Positions 1 to 9,951 of a DNA stretch of 64,000 nt are shown one piece after another. The stretch spans positions 10,148,214-10,212,213 of the forward strand of contig CM036188.1 in the NCBI GenBank assembly GCA_020631735.1. Direction: 5' to 3'. Source of the DNA: Saccharum officinarum (Eukaryota > Streptophyta > Magnoliopsida > Poales > Poaceae). The translations under genes and the position numbers were made by a program. The notes under the pieces were generated by a model, which was not told where the DNA came from, made no database searches, and saw only the letters and a list, made by a program, of their open reading frames with translations. The first letter of the stretch is position 1, and the number at the start of each line of letters is the position of its first letter.

Positions 1-340
1 GACGAGTCAGTGGTATCATCAGGTTTCAGGTGAGTCCGATCGGAGTCGTTCGAACTCATTCAACGACGTCTGCCGCGTGGGCGCGACGCAATCTCTGTTC
101 GATTCCGTTTCGGTGCTCGATCTGACACATTGAACAACTGCTAGGAGATGGCGGCAGCGGCCTGTAGGAGAATCGAGCAAGCCTCCACGGCCACGCTGAC
201 ATGGTTGCTCCAGCCTCCAGGTCCAGGCACGCCCGCCGCTCTCACCACTCACGAAGTGTTCGACGCCGCGCCCCATCCACCCATCCAACAGTGCAGGATG
301 CCAACTCACTAACTGCCTCCATGCATGGTTCCATACTTTG
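1..340 (+). repeat. Partial copy of the 15.83-16.25 kb segment
   Basis: The first bases (gacgagtcagtggtatcat) match 15831 onward, and the similarity continues through the 'gccgcgtgggcgc', 'gagatggcggc' and 'gtgttcgacgccgcg' blocks to about 340 with several small gaps. At 15.8 kb this sequence lies just upstream of the hypothetical gene 14985-15689, so a further copy of that gene may lie to the left of the window. No intact coding region is seen here. Confidence 0.75.
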
Positions 341-717
341 TTTATCTAAAATAATTATATGGAAAGACAACCAAGTTAAATGGATATTCCAATGTAAATC
401 TCTATGCGACTATCCATTTTGTATTAGTATCTAGCATATTCGGATCTGTGCTCATATATATAAGAAAATAAGGTGAATATTATCATTCGTATCAATTCCT
501 TCCACCCCTAATGTCTAGCTAGTATCCAAATACTTGTTCTTTGGAATTCCACAAGAGCATCCATCAGCTAAGTGTCCAAATTTGGAACTTAACCAGTGTT
601 TTTTACTGGGCTTCTTTCTGCCTTTTTTTGGGCCAATGGATTGTCTTTTCTTTTTTGATTTTTTGGGCTAATGAACGGAATATACTAATTTTGTTGTTCT
701 TTCGGTAATCTTAGTTT
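341..717. other. Unassigned AT-rich stretch
   Basis: No coding region, repeat structure or RNA gene that I can support. It ends at the target-site duplication CATAA (718-722) of element I. Confidence 0.5.
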
Positions 718-722
718 CATAA

Positions 723-3646
723 TGTCACACTCCAATTAAAGGACAATATAGAGTGCATACATCTTATGTGCGCCCCAGGAATAGTCGCACACATAAGCTG
801 ACAAATTAACAAAAGTATCATCACCATGTACATACATAACGTTATTACATCACGTAGTTCTTACATAATAAGCGGAAAAGTAAATAGCAACTCTCAGGCG
901 TAGTGTCTGATCCACAGGGAAGGACGACTGGCTGACCCAAACCTAGAAATCTTCCGGAAAGTCCTCGTAGAAACTGTCATCTGTTACCCATCCGGGATTT
1001 TTATCCAAAAACAATATAGCAACAAGTGTGAGTACATTTGTACTCCGCAAGTATAGTATGAGGATTCATGAGGCTCAAAAAGGATAGACTCGGTTGACTG
1101 CAGTTAGCACTTTTAGTAGATCAACATTTCATTATTAATCATTATTAAGTTATGCTCAAACTCCCATTTAACCCACATGATCCACTACTAGAATTAAGAA
1201 GAGAAAGCAACAGTGTGATCTCATCATCATCTTCATAGTTCATCCACATATCTAGTAACCATTTATTCTGTGAGTTTTCCGGGCCGCTCGTGTCCGTGAG
1301 CACGGCTGTTATAACAGTTTTAACACTCTGCAGAGGTTGTGCATCTTTACCCGTGAGTCGTGCTACCCGTATGCCCGGGGCCCGTCGACCCCCTAACACT
1401 TCCAAGGTGAGCAGGCAGGGTACACTATGAAGCCTTCCATAGGCCTCTTCTAACATGTTAGGGCCGCGAGGTTTCCTCGGCAGGCAGATATAGAGAACCC
1501 CCCTTTCGATGGCACAATTCCCGCAGGCTATACACATCAGAACAGAGGCAGTTCTATACCCAAAGTGGCAAGCCCCTCTTGCGTCCTTTCGGGTAACCTC
1601 TAACAAGCTAGAAAAGATCCTATTACTAAGCTAAAGTCAGAGCCATATGACTCTCACGGTTGCACTGTATGTCCCAGCTTTTGCCCTACAGACAAGTCCT
1701 TACGGAGAGTTTAGGGCAACATGATCGACATCATTTGCACCATCACCCTATATCTCAATTATTACCATCATGTTTATCCGTTTGTTCCATTAATCATAGT
1801 ATTGATCATGTTTGAATAGAGCACTAGCATTCTACCCATATGCAATAAAACCCATAGGTATTGAGATATAAGTCATAAATGGCTAGGATGTCCTTATAGT
1901 CGAGCAATATTAGACACATGCATAATGAGTAGATTATATCATGAATAGGAATCAAGGAAGGCCCATGCTATACTTGCCTTGGTTCACGAACTGCTGCTGG
2001 TCCTGCTGCTCCTCGCACGCGTCCGGATTTCCGACGTACTCCTCACCGTCTGAACTCGAACGACACGAAGTACAACACGCAATTCGGAGCAAACATACAA
2101 GCAAAACATGGCTACTATTAGAACAGTACACCAACAATAAATAAATCTGAATAAAATGTTTACCAAAATCATCTACGTCTCGCTACGATCACATTAACGC
2201 GAATTGCACGAAAAACGGAGCTACAACGCAAAAGTTACGCGCTAAGCAAGGTTCCAAAACTAGCTACTAAACTAGTCTTAATCGAGAAACTTAAAAGCTT
2301 CTAATAGGTCCATCAGTAGCACTAATGCGTAGATTACGAAATTACAAAACTAACGCAAGTTGAACGGGTCAAATCGGAGCTAAGACGACGATTTTATAAA
2401 TGTTTTACTACAGTGGCAATTCTGTAATTAATCTGAAAGCGTATTTTTCATATATCCCGAAGAAACTACGCTTTCCGAAAAAGAACGCGCACTCCGGGAG
2501 TACGCCAAGGACGGCGGGTTCAAATAGATGAAAGCGGGGGGTCTCTTTAGCAAAAAGACCCGCGAAGGGGTATTGAGCTCTCTGAGCCGTTGATCTTGCG
2601 ATGAGCGGCTCTGATCGAATGTAGGAGAGGAGGGCGGCGCAGCCCGCCGGAGAAGACGAGCCCACGGCGGTGCTCCATGGCCGGCGGTGTGCAGCTCGTC
2701 GGAGAAGGCGGCTAGGGCGCTACGGTTCTCATCTCGCCAAGCCGAGAGCACCGGAAGAGAGTGGGGGAGATGGCGAGTTTGACACGGCGCAAAACACGGC
2801 CGGAGGTAGGCCCGAGGGGCACCCGCCATGGCCGGCAGTGGAAGGGCTCGCCGGAGCTCGCGGGAGCGGCCCTAGAGGCCACCACCCGACACGGGAGAGG
2901 GATGGGGAGAAAGAGGGGAGCGCGGGGAATCTCACCACGGCTTCAAACGGGACGGGGACGGCTCGGGGCGAAGACCGACGAGGTGGCCGAGCGTGCTCCG
3001 GTGGCACGCCGCTGCGGAATTTCGCGAGCACGAAAGAATGGGGGATTGGAGCGGGAATGCAGCAGGGGAAGGGGCGAAGGGGGTTGCGGCTCCCTTTTAA
3101 GGCCGGACGCGGGGGGGAAAGACGCTCCCACGATCTGCGGTAGTGGGCGCGGGCGGTCATGGCGGTTGCCATCGTGACCGAGAGAAGCGGGGTGGCGGCT
3201 GGAGGTAGAGGAAGGCGCCGACAGCTGGGCCCGGACGGTCAGCGACCGCGGGAGAGGAGGTGGGGCGCGGCAACGGCCGCCGGCTGGGCTGGGCCGCGGC
3301 CCAGAGAAGGAGCGCGGGGAGGAAGGATGGGCCGGCCGGGAATTGGGCTAGCAGGCCGAATCCGAGGAAAAGTGAAGGGGGAAAAATAATTTGTTTTCCT
3401 TTTTCAAATTTAATTTTCAAATCACATTTCCAAATGATTTTCAAATCCTTTCAAAAAAAAAAATTTATCAAAACCACTCATCACAAAAATACTTGTGCAA
3501 CAGCATGCATGCATGAACATTTTCTAACCTTATGATCGATTTTAATTTCCCAAAAATTATTATTCCCTAAATTTGAATGCACAACAAGTACATAATTAAA
3601 TCAAATTTATCTATTTTTAAATAGTACAAAAATTTAGGGTGTCACA
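723..3646 (-). repeat. 3' LTR of element I
   Basis: 2,924 bp, near-identical to 9952-12875. In element orientation it begins TGTGACACCC and ends GTGTGACA. A GC-rich portion (about 2630-3380) contains the TATA-like minus-strand sequence CCTTAAAAGG near 3090, a possible start of transcription. The part at 2356-2400 is similar to the LTR of element II around 47.69-47.73 kb (shared 'tccgatttgacccgttcaa'), showing that the two families are related. Long ORFs here on either strand are by-products of GC content. Confidence 0.95.
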
Positions 3647-3649
3647 ATT

Positions 3650-3667
3650 CTACCCCCTTAAGAGAAT
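3650..3667 (-). other. Polypurine tract of element I
   Basis: On the minus strand ATTCTCTTAAGGGGGTAG lies just inside the 3' LTR, where plus-strand DNA synthesis is primed. A near-identical sequence lies at 6787-6804 (one mismatch in 18). Confidence 0.85.
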
Positions 3668-3691
3668 CTCGTCCTCGAGATTGGATGATGC

Positions 3692-6600
3692 TTACTCAAA
3701 AAGCTGTGGATAAGACTTTCTCAGATCTTCTTCTCTTTCCCACGTAGACTCATCTTCTGAATAACGATTCCATTGCACTCTGCACATCTTTATAGTGCGG
3801 CTCCTGGTAACTCTTTCTGCAGTTTCAAGAATCTTTACCGGATACTCCTCATACGTAAGATCTTCTTTAACAGTAAGCTCCTCCAAGGGAATCTGCTCCT
3901 CTGGTACCCGCAAACACTTTTTCAACTGTGAAACATGAAACACATCATGCACACCTGATAAACTTTCTGGCAATTCCAATTGATAAGCCACTTCTCCACG
4001 TCTCTCTAGAATCTTGAAAGGTCCCACATATCTCGGTGCTAACTTGCCCTTCATATTGAATCTTCTCACATTTCTCATTGGTGACACTTTCAAATACACA
4101 TAGTCACCTTCTTTGAAACTCAACTCTCTCCTTCGGATATCAGCATAGCTCTTCTGTCTAGACTGTGCTACTCTCAAATTATCCCTGATCATCCTCACTT
4201 GTTCCTCTGCATTGCGTAGGACATCAGGTCCAAACACTTGGGTTTCACCTGTCTGATTCCAGAATAGAGGTGTTCTACACTTTCGCCCATATAAAGCTTC
4301 GAATGGCGCCATCTTGAGACTTTTCTGGTGACTGTTGTTGTATGAAAACTCAGCATATGACAAACTCTTATCCCAACTAGTACCATACTGTAAAGCACAA
4401 GCTCTCAACATATCTTCCAAGATTTGGTTGGTTCTTTCGGTCTGCCCATCAGTTTGGGGATGATACGCCGAACTGAAATTTAACTTGGTTCCCAAAGCAC
4501 TGTGTACCTTACGCCAAAAATGTGACGTAAACTGAGTTCCTCGGTCAGATACGATCTTCTTTGGAACCCCATGTAAACATATTATTTTCTCCATATACAA
4601 CTCCGCTAGCTTTGCACCACTATAAGTGGTTTTGACTGGTAAGAAGTGGGCTACCTTAGTAAGTCGATCCACTATTACCCAGATCGAATCATATCCTTGT
4701 TGAGTGCGGGGCAATCCAGTAATGAAGTCCATACCAACTTCTTCCCATTTCCACTCTGGTATTTTCATTGGTTGCAACAATCCTGCAGGCCTTTGGTGCT
4801 CAGCCTTCACCCTTTGACAAGTATCACATATGGCCACATACTCAGCCACATCCCGTTTCAAACCATACCACCAATACTTCTCTTTGAGGTCCAAGTACAT
4901 CTTGGTGCTTCCAGGGTGTATAGAATAAGCAGAATCATGTGCCTCTCGCAGAATCATATCACGGATAGCTTTCACTTCAGGTACACATATTCTTTTTCCA
5001 AACCATAGAGTACCATTCTCATCCAGCCGGAAACCTGGTGCCTTTCCAACCACTACCTGCTCAGCAATCTCCTTTAATTTCTCATCCTCCAACTGACCTG
5101 TACGTATCTCTTGCTCCAATGTAGGTTCTATAGCCAATTCTACTACATTATTGACAAAACCCAAGTTGAGATGTTCTATTTCAGCTCGCAACTCTGCTGG
5201 TATAAATGTCAACTGAAGTCCGTTGGCATAGCTCTTCCGGCTAAGTGCATCGGCAACAACATTTGCCTTTCCAGGATGATAATGCACTTCCAGATCATAA
5301 TCTTTAATTAATTCCAGCCAACGACGTTGCCTTAAATTCAACTCGGACTGAGTAAAAATGTATTTTAAACTCTTGTGGTCAGTGTAGATGTCACACTTAT
5401 GTCCGATCAAATAATGCCTCCAAATTTTCAGAGCATGGACAACTGCGGCTAATTCCAAGTCATGGGTTGGGTAATTCAATTCATGCTTTCTTAACTGCCT
5501 GGATGCATAGGCCACAACCTTTCCTTCTTGCATAAGCACACACCCAAGGCCTAGGCGAGATGCATCACAATAAATAGAGAAGCTCTTACTTAAATCAGGT
5601 AGGGTCAACACTGGGGCTGTTGTCAACCTTTTCTTTAGCTCCTCAAAGTTAGCCTGACATTTGTCTGACCAAACAAATTTGGCATTCTTCTCTAATAGGG
5701 CTGTCATAGGCTTGGCTAGCTTAGAGAACCCTTCAATAAACCTTCTATAGTATCCAGCCAAACCCAAAAAGCTACGGATTTCACTAGCATTGACTGGGGC
5801 TTTCCAATTCAACACATCTTGCACTTTACTGGGATCTACGGCTATTCCACCGTTAGAGACCACATGTCCCAGAAAAGATACTTCTTTCAGCCAGAACTCA
5901 CACTTGCTCCTTTTTGCATACAATTTATGTTCCCTGAGTTTTTGTAAGACTAACCTTAAGTGTTCAGCATGTTCCTCTTCATTTTTGGAGAATATTAGGA
6001 TATCATCTATGAATACCACTACAAACTTATCCAAGTACTCCATGAATACTTTGTTCATTAGATACATAAAGTATGCAGGTGCATTTGTCAGTCCAAAAGA
6101 CATCACTGTGTACTCATAAAGGCCATATCTGGTAGTAAATGCTGTCTTGGGTATGTCAGATGCACGAATTTTTAGTTGATGATATCCAGAACGGAGGTCA
6201 ATTTTTGAGAACACACAAGCACCTTTCAGCTGATCAAATAAATCATCAATTCTAGGGAGTGGGTACTTGTTTTTGATTGTGACTTCATTAAGGGACCTAT
6301 AGTCGACACACATCCTTCGTGTGCCATCTTTCTTATCCACAAATATAACAGGTGCTCCCCAAGGTGAAGAACTAGGACGAATAAAACCTTTCTCTTGCAA
6401 TTCCTTAATTTGTTTCTTTAGTTCTTCTAATTCATTTACCCCCATTCTATATGGTCTCTTAGCTATGGGTGCAGTCCCAGGTAAAAGCTCGATAAGGAAT
6501 TCGATGTCGCGATCGGGTGGCATACCTGGCAATTCATCGGGGAACACGTCCGGGAATTCATCCACCACCTGGTTCTCCTGGTTAGCAACATCGCTCAGCT

Positions 6601-6730
6601 GATTGACGGTGGCGGTAGGTTGAGCTTGCACTTCCACTTCGACACAAATTCTATCACCACTTGGAGATGTCACAACCACGGATTTCTCCTGACATTGTAT
6701 CACTGCCCTATGTTGCTTCATCCAATCCAT
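3692..6730 (-). CDS. pol: pol polyprotein: RT, RNase H, integrase, chromodomain (element I)
   Basis: Open frame of 1,012 residues without a stop. It makes and integrates the DNA copy of the element. Reverse transcriptase covers about residues 95-290, with the catalytic FIDD (YxDD box) at 240-243. RNase H follows, with Asp389 in YCDAS, TDHKS near 450 and VADALS near 494. Integrase has an HHCC zinc site (His598, His605, Cys635, Cys638) and the D,D35E triad Asp668, Asp729, Glu765. GPF motif at 903-905, and a chromodomain at about 958-1012 ending in SYPQLF, which targets chromatin. The first Met (DWMKQ) is within the protease-RT linker, so it is not a natural start: the frame continues upstream to about 6806 and would be joined to gag-protease but for upstream single-base losses. 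All catalytic residues named are intact. Confidence 0.93.
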   Translation of the reverse strand: MDWMKQHRAVIQCQEKSVVVTSPSGDRICVEVEVQAQPTATVNQLSDVANQENQVVDEFPDVFPDELPGMPPDRDIEFLIELLPGTAPIAKRPYRMGVNELEELKKQIKELQEKGFIRPSSSPWGAPVIFVDKKDGTRRMCVDYRSLNEVTIKNKYPLPRIDDLFDQLKGACVFSKIDLRSGYHQLKIRASDIPKTAFTTRYGLYEYTVMSFGLTNAPAYFMYLMNKVFMEYLDKFVVVFIDDILIFSKNEEEHAEHLRLVLQKLREHKLYAKRSKCEFWLKEVSFLGHVVSNGGIAVDPSKVQDVLNWKAPVNASEIRSFLGLAGYYRRFIEGFSKLAKPMTALLEKNAKFVWSDKCQANFEELKKRLTTAPVLTLPDLSKSFSIYCDASRLGLGCVLMQEGKVVAYASRQLRKHELNYPTHDLELAAVVHALKIWRHYLIGHKCDIYTDHKSLKYIFTQSELNLRQRRWLELIKDYDLEVHYHPGKANVVADALSRKSYANGLQLTFIPAELRAEIEHLNLGFVNNVVELAIEPTLEQEIRTGQLEDEKLKEIAEQVVVGKAPGFRLDENGTLWFGKRICVPEVKAIRDMILREAHDSAYSIHPGSTKMYLDLKEKYWWYGLKRDVAEYVAICDTCQRVKAEHQRPAGLLQPMKIPEWKWEEVGMDFITGLPRTQQGYDSIWVIVDRLTKVAHFLPVKTTYSGAKLAELYMEKIICLHGVPKKIVSDRGTQFTSHFWRKVHSALGTKLNFSSAYHPQTDGQTERTNQILEDMLRACALQYGTSWDKSLSYAEFSYNNSHQKSLKMAPFEALYGRKCRTPLFWNQTGETQVFGPDVLRNAEEQVRMIRDNLRVAQSRQKSYADIRRRELSFKEGDYVYLKVSPMRNVRRFNMKGKLAPRYVGPFKILERRGEVAYQLELPESLSGVHDVFHVSQLKKCLRVPEEQIPLEELTVKEDLTYEEYPVKILETAERVTRSRTIKMCRVQWNRYSEDESTWEREEDLRKSYPQLFE

Positions 6731-6786
6731 TCCCAGGATGAGGTCAATTCCAGCGGTTCTCAGAACAATTGGATTTACCTTGAAAG

Positions 6787-6804
6787 CTACCCCCTTAAGA
6801 AAAT
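6787..6804 (-). other. Central PPT-like sequence (element I)
   Basis: Minus-strand ATTTTCTTAAGGGGGTAG matches the true polypurine tract at 3650-3667 in 17 of 18 positions. It lies almost exactly midway (about 50 percent) between the two LTRs. It also codes for the Leu-Arg-Gly-Val linker between protease and reverse transcriptase, so coding constraint could explain part of the match. Confidence 0.5.
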
Positions 6805-8162
6805 ACTAGTAGAAGGGCTCCAATAATTTGCGGGCATGCTACCCCCGGTGAATTTACTAGCATGGGATCCTTCATGGCACACAGGGGTATGCTATGCATT
6901 CTAACAAAAGCTTGGGATATGAAAGAATGCGAGGCACCGGAATCAAAAAGTACGGTAGCGGAGATGGAGTTGACGCTAAACGTACCCAGCATAACCTCAG
7001 GCGCCTCCTGAGCTGATTCCGACGACACATGATTCACCTTGCCAGTGAACGGAGGTCGAGCATTGGGTCTCTGGTTGTTCTGCTGGTTCTGCGGGGCCTG
7101 CCGGTTCTACTTCTTTGGGCACTGGTACGAGTAGTGTCCCATCTCTCCACAGTTGTAACATGCATTGGGGTTGCCTGGGGTGCCACTCTTGATTGGGGCA
7201 TTGTTGGGCACTCCCTGACGTGGTGCTTGGTTGCTAGCTTGCTGATGCTGGGGGCACTGCTGACTCTGATTACCCAACTTTGGTGGGTACTGGGGGCGTT
7301 GCTGGTACTGGTTCCTCTGGGGGTACTGGCCTTTGTTCCATTGGTTGGGTGGCCCTTGGTTCCTCTGCTGAAAACCCTGCTGCGGAAAAGCTCACGGGCG
7401 AGTGTTGCTACCCGACGCCTGTCCCTGGAGCTTCCTCTTCTTGAGGTCCATTTCCTTACGCTTGTTATCAATTACAATGGCACGGTCCACCAACTCTTGG
7501 AAACTGGCATATTTGTTGGACATCAGTTGCAGCTGGAGTCCATCATACAACCCCTTCAGAAAACGGCGCTGTTTATCAGAATCTCTAGCCACTTCAGCCG
7601 GGGCATATCGCGACAATTGTGCAAACTTGTCGCGGTATTCCGCCACAGACATGGACCCTTGCTTGAGAGCCCGGAACTCCTCTTGCTTCAGTTCAATAAG
7701 TCCCTCAGGGATGTGATAGGACCTAAAGCTCTCCGTGAACTCTTTCCATGTGATCTCTGGAGCATTCTCTGGACGTCCATACTGGAATGACTCCCACCAA
7801 TCCTGAGCAGCTCCTTGGAGTTGGCCTGAGGCGTACAAGACTTTCTCCAAGTCGTTGCACTGTGCAATGTTTAGCTGCTTTTCCACAGCTCTCAGCCAGT
7901 CATCCGCCTCCATAGGTTCAGAGGCATGTGTGAACACAGGTGGGCGTCCTTTCAGAAACTCACCACGCTTGTCACGGACCTGCACAGGTGGGGGTGCTCC
8001 TGTGGGTTGCTCACCGAGACGGTCCATCACTGTCTGCATGAGCTGCGCTTGCATGGCCATCAACTGCTCAATGGTCACCGGCGGTGGCGGAGGTGGATCC
8101 ACCAAAGCTCCGTGTCCACGACCACGGCCACGGCCTCTGTCACGTCCTCCTCTGGCGGCCAT
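6795..8162 (-). pseudogene. gag: gag-protease, broken (element I)
   Basis: Gag forms the particle and packages RNA; the protease cuts the polyprotein. The frame opens at 8162 and gives 256 residues with a Retrotrans_gag domain (DDWLRAVEKQL about residue 85, then the WW and YR/F regions) before TGA at 7392-7394. The same frame continues through a Gln-rich linker and an intact CX2CX4HX4C zinc knuckle (CYNCGEMGHYSYQC, about 7119-7160), then TAG at 7107-7109. The protease follows, with active site LFDSGAS near 6950. One G is missing from each of two G runs (near 6843 and 6791) when compared with element II and the expected protein, moving pol out of frame. Otherwise the protein is well kept. Stop suppression cannot be excluded but four lesions make plain decay likelier. 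Confidence 0.85.
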
Positions 8163-8854
8163 TTGTTTCCAATCAAATGTGCATACTTTTAGAGATCTCC
8201 AAAAAAAAAATTACAAATTATTTACAAAAGGTAAATAACATAACTGAAAATTTCTGGACGAGTGTCTACAACAGCAGACCGAAAACTGAAGTGTAACTCA
8301 AGTTCCAGAAATCCAAAATAGGCGTGGCATACATCGTTGGAAAGCTTAAAGAGTCTGCTACAACTTTTGTATAGAACTTTTTCACTGATACAGACTGCAA
8401 CATCATCAAAAACTGAGCTAAACAATTTCTGTTCTAGGTTACAGACTGCACAGACTTGCCAGGTTATAGCAGGTATATCTCTCAAACCAGAATTGATAAT
8501 GAGGTGATTCAAGTGGGAAATGAAAGGTACACAAGTCTAGTTCTTTCCACAAAAATTTCATAATTTTCGGACATAGAGATTTAGAGATATGAGACAAACA
8601 TTGCAGACTGCTCTGAGAAACAGCACAGCAGTAAAGCAGAATTTAAACCCCAACTAAGTTAAACAAACACTAACTTAAGGTTTTGATAAAAAGAACATGT
8701 GGACAAGCCCACACTGTTCCTGCAATCACACAAACTCCAAATCATTCAAGTTCATCATCACAACCAACAAGACAATTAAAAGTTCACAACACACACATAA
8801 ACTTGACACGACCTTCGATCTAGAACGCATTCAGCAAGGCAGGGCTGCAAATAT
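8163..8854 (-). other. Conserved spacer between orf0 and gag (element I)
   Basis: About 690 bp without an ORF. It matches the equivalent spacer of element II (49090-49787, 698 bp) in length and in several blocks: 'gagagatatacctg', 'gcagtctg', 'gctcagtttttga', 'aaagttgtag' and 'ctttccaac'. Conservation of non-coding sequence at this place suggests an RNA role such as packaging, an intron, or internal initiation; this is inference. Confidence 0.6.
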
Positions 8855-9763
8855 CTAAGGAGCGCGATCCACCATGGTGAACACCCTGGCCTTCTTCTTG
8901 TAAATGGTAGGCTGTCCTAGCTGAACGGCCATCTCATCTATCTGGTTCTGAAGGCGCTTTTCAGATTTTTGCGCTGCACGAAGCTCTTCCCTGAGTGCTT
9001 CGTTGACCTCCTGCATGGCGCTGAGGTGCCTCACTGTGGTGTCCAAGGTGGGATCAGAAGCTGGAGGAGCCAACACCGCCCATGTCTTCTCCCTTGAGTC
9101 GTAGCGTGGAAGATACCGGTAGCGATCATTCTGCATGTCCTCAAAACGTCGACCATGGTAGTGCAGGTACGCCGCCTGCGCAGCATCTTCCATGCTATCA
9201 TAGGCACTGGCACGCCTGCCTCGGTGGCTATGGGTGGTCACAACATCCTGAGATTGGTCGGTGTTGTTCCAGGCGGTGATGATCACATTGGTCTTCCAGT
9301 ATGTCGCCTCCACTGGATGTGTGTGCTCCGCACAGTAGTACTTCACAGAGGCAGCAAACTCTGGATAGTACTCAGCTAGCATGGTGGTGAGGAGGTTGTG
9401 GTAATGGGCATCTTCGGGAGCTTCCTTAAACTTGTTCCTGGTGGTCCAGCCTATCTCTTCTGGCTCCTCTGATGCAGCTGGGGAGGGCACTGGTGTTGGT
9501 GCAGAAGCGGCCTGGGAAGCTGGTGGAGGTGTAGCAGTGGGGACTGGCGCATCCACAGGTGGGATGGGTGCAGCCACGGGGGTCGAAGCAGGTCCATCAG
9601 ATGCAGCCACTAAAAATACCTCCTCCTCCATGGGTTCCTCCTCTTCCTCGTCAGTGATGTGGGCGACCTCTGGCTCCACTGGTGGTACTGCTGGTGGTGC
9701 TAGTGGAGCAGGTGCTGCTGGAACGAACTGGGCGACGTAGGCAGCGGCACTGAGGCGAGGCAT
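8855..9763 (-). CDS. orf0, extra protein upstream of gag (element I)
   Basis: Open frame of 302 residues between the primer site and gag. Residues 15-100 are low-complexity Pro/Ala/Glu-rich with an acidic run (about 38-50). Residues 104-240 form a conserved core (GWTT at 105-108; EYYPEF; YYCAEHTHP at 142-150; YW at 155-156; SMEDAAQAAYLHYHG at 190-204). Residues 250-285 look like a coiled coil ending LGQP. Element II carries a shorter relative (48385-49089) with the same core, order and coiled coil. I recall that rice RIRE3/RIRE8-type elements also have an ORF of unknown function here, usually called orf0. No enzyme motif is seen. A structural or nucleic-acid-binding role is only a guess. Confidence 0.8.
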   Translation of the reverse strand: MPRLSAAAYVAQFVPAAPAPLAPPAVPPVEPEVAHITDEEEEEPMEEEVFLVAASDGPASTPVAAPIPPVDAPVPTATPPPASQAASAPTPVPSPAASEEPEEIGWTTRNKFKEAPEDAHYHNLLTTMLAEYYPEFAASVKYYCAEHTHPVEATYWKTNVIITAWNNTDQSQDVVTTHSHRGRRASAYDSMEDAAQAAYLHYHGRRFEDMQNDRYRYLPRYDSREKTWAVLAPPASDPTLDTTVRHLSAMQEVNEALREELRAAQKSEKRLQNQIDEMAVQLGQPTIYKKKARVFTMVDRAP

Positions 9764-9936
9764 CTATAGTTTTGATATAAAATATTATCAGAGTCAATAT
9801 TTTATGCAATAGAATAAGAAATAGAGCATAAAATTTTAATAAAATATCAAGATGGAGATAGTAGCAAGCAAATAAATAAAGTCAAACTCCTAGAAACGAC
9901 CATTTCTATCTAGGTTTGCGTCCTACAGTCGACACA

Positions 9937-9948
9937 GCTCTGATACCA
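9937..9948 (-). other. Primer binding site, initiator tRNA-Met type (element I)
   Basis: Minus strand TGGTATCAGAGC, the usual complement of the 3' end of plant initiator tRNA-Met, begins three bases inside the 5' LTR (9952). This fixes the element's orientation as minus. Confidence 0.9.
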
Positions 9949-9951
9949 ATT

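Noticed and set aside
2670..3535. Overlapping long open frames on both strands in the GC-rich LTR part (also 11899-12764)
   Set aside because: They lie inside the LTRs, are Arg/Gly-rich in every frame and resemble no protein; GC content removes stops.
6795..7037. Element I as an intact autonomous retrotransposon
   Set aside because: Stops at 7392 and 7107 and two lost G bases separate gag, protease and pol.
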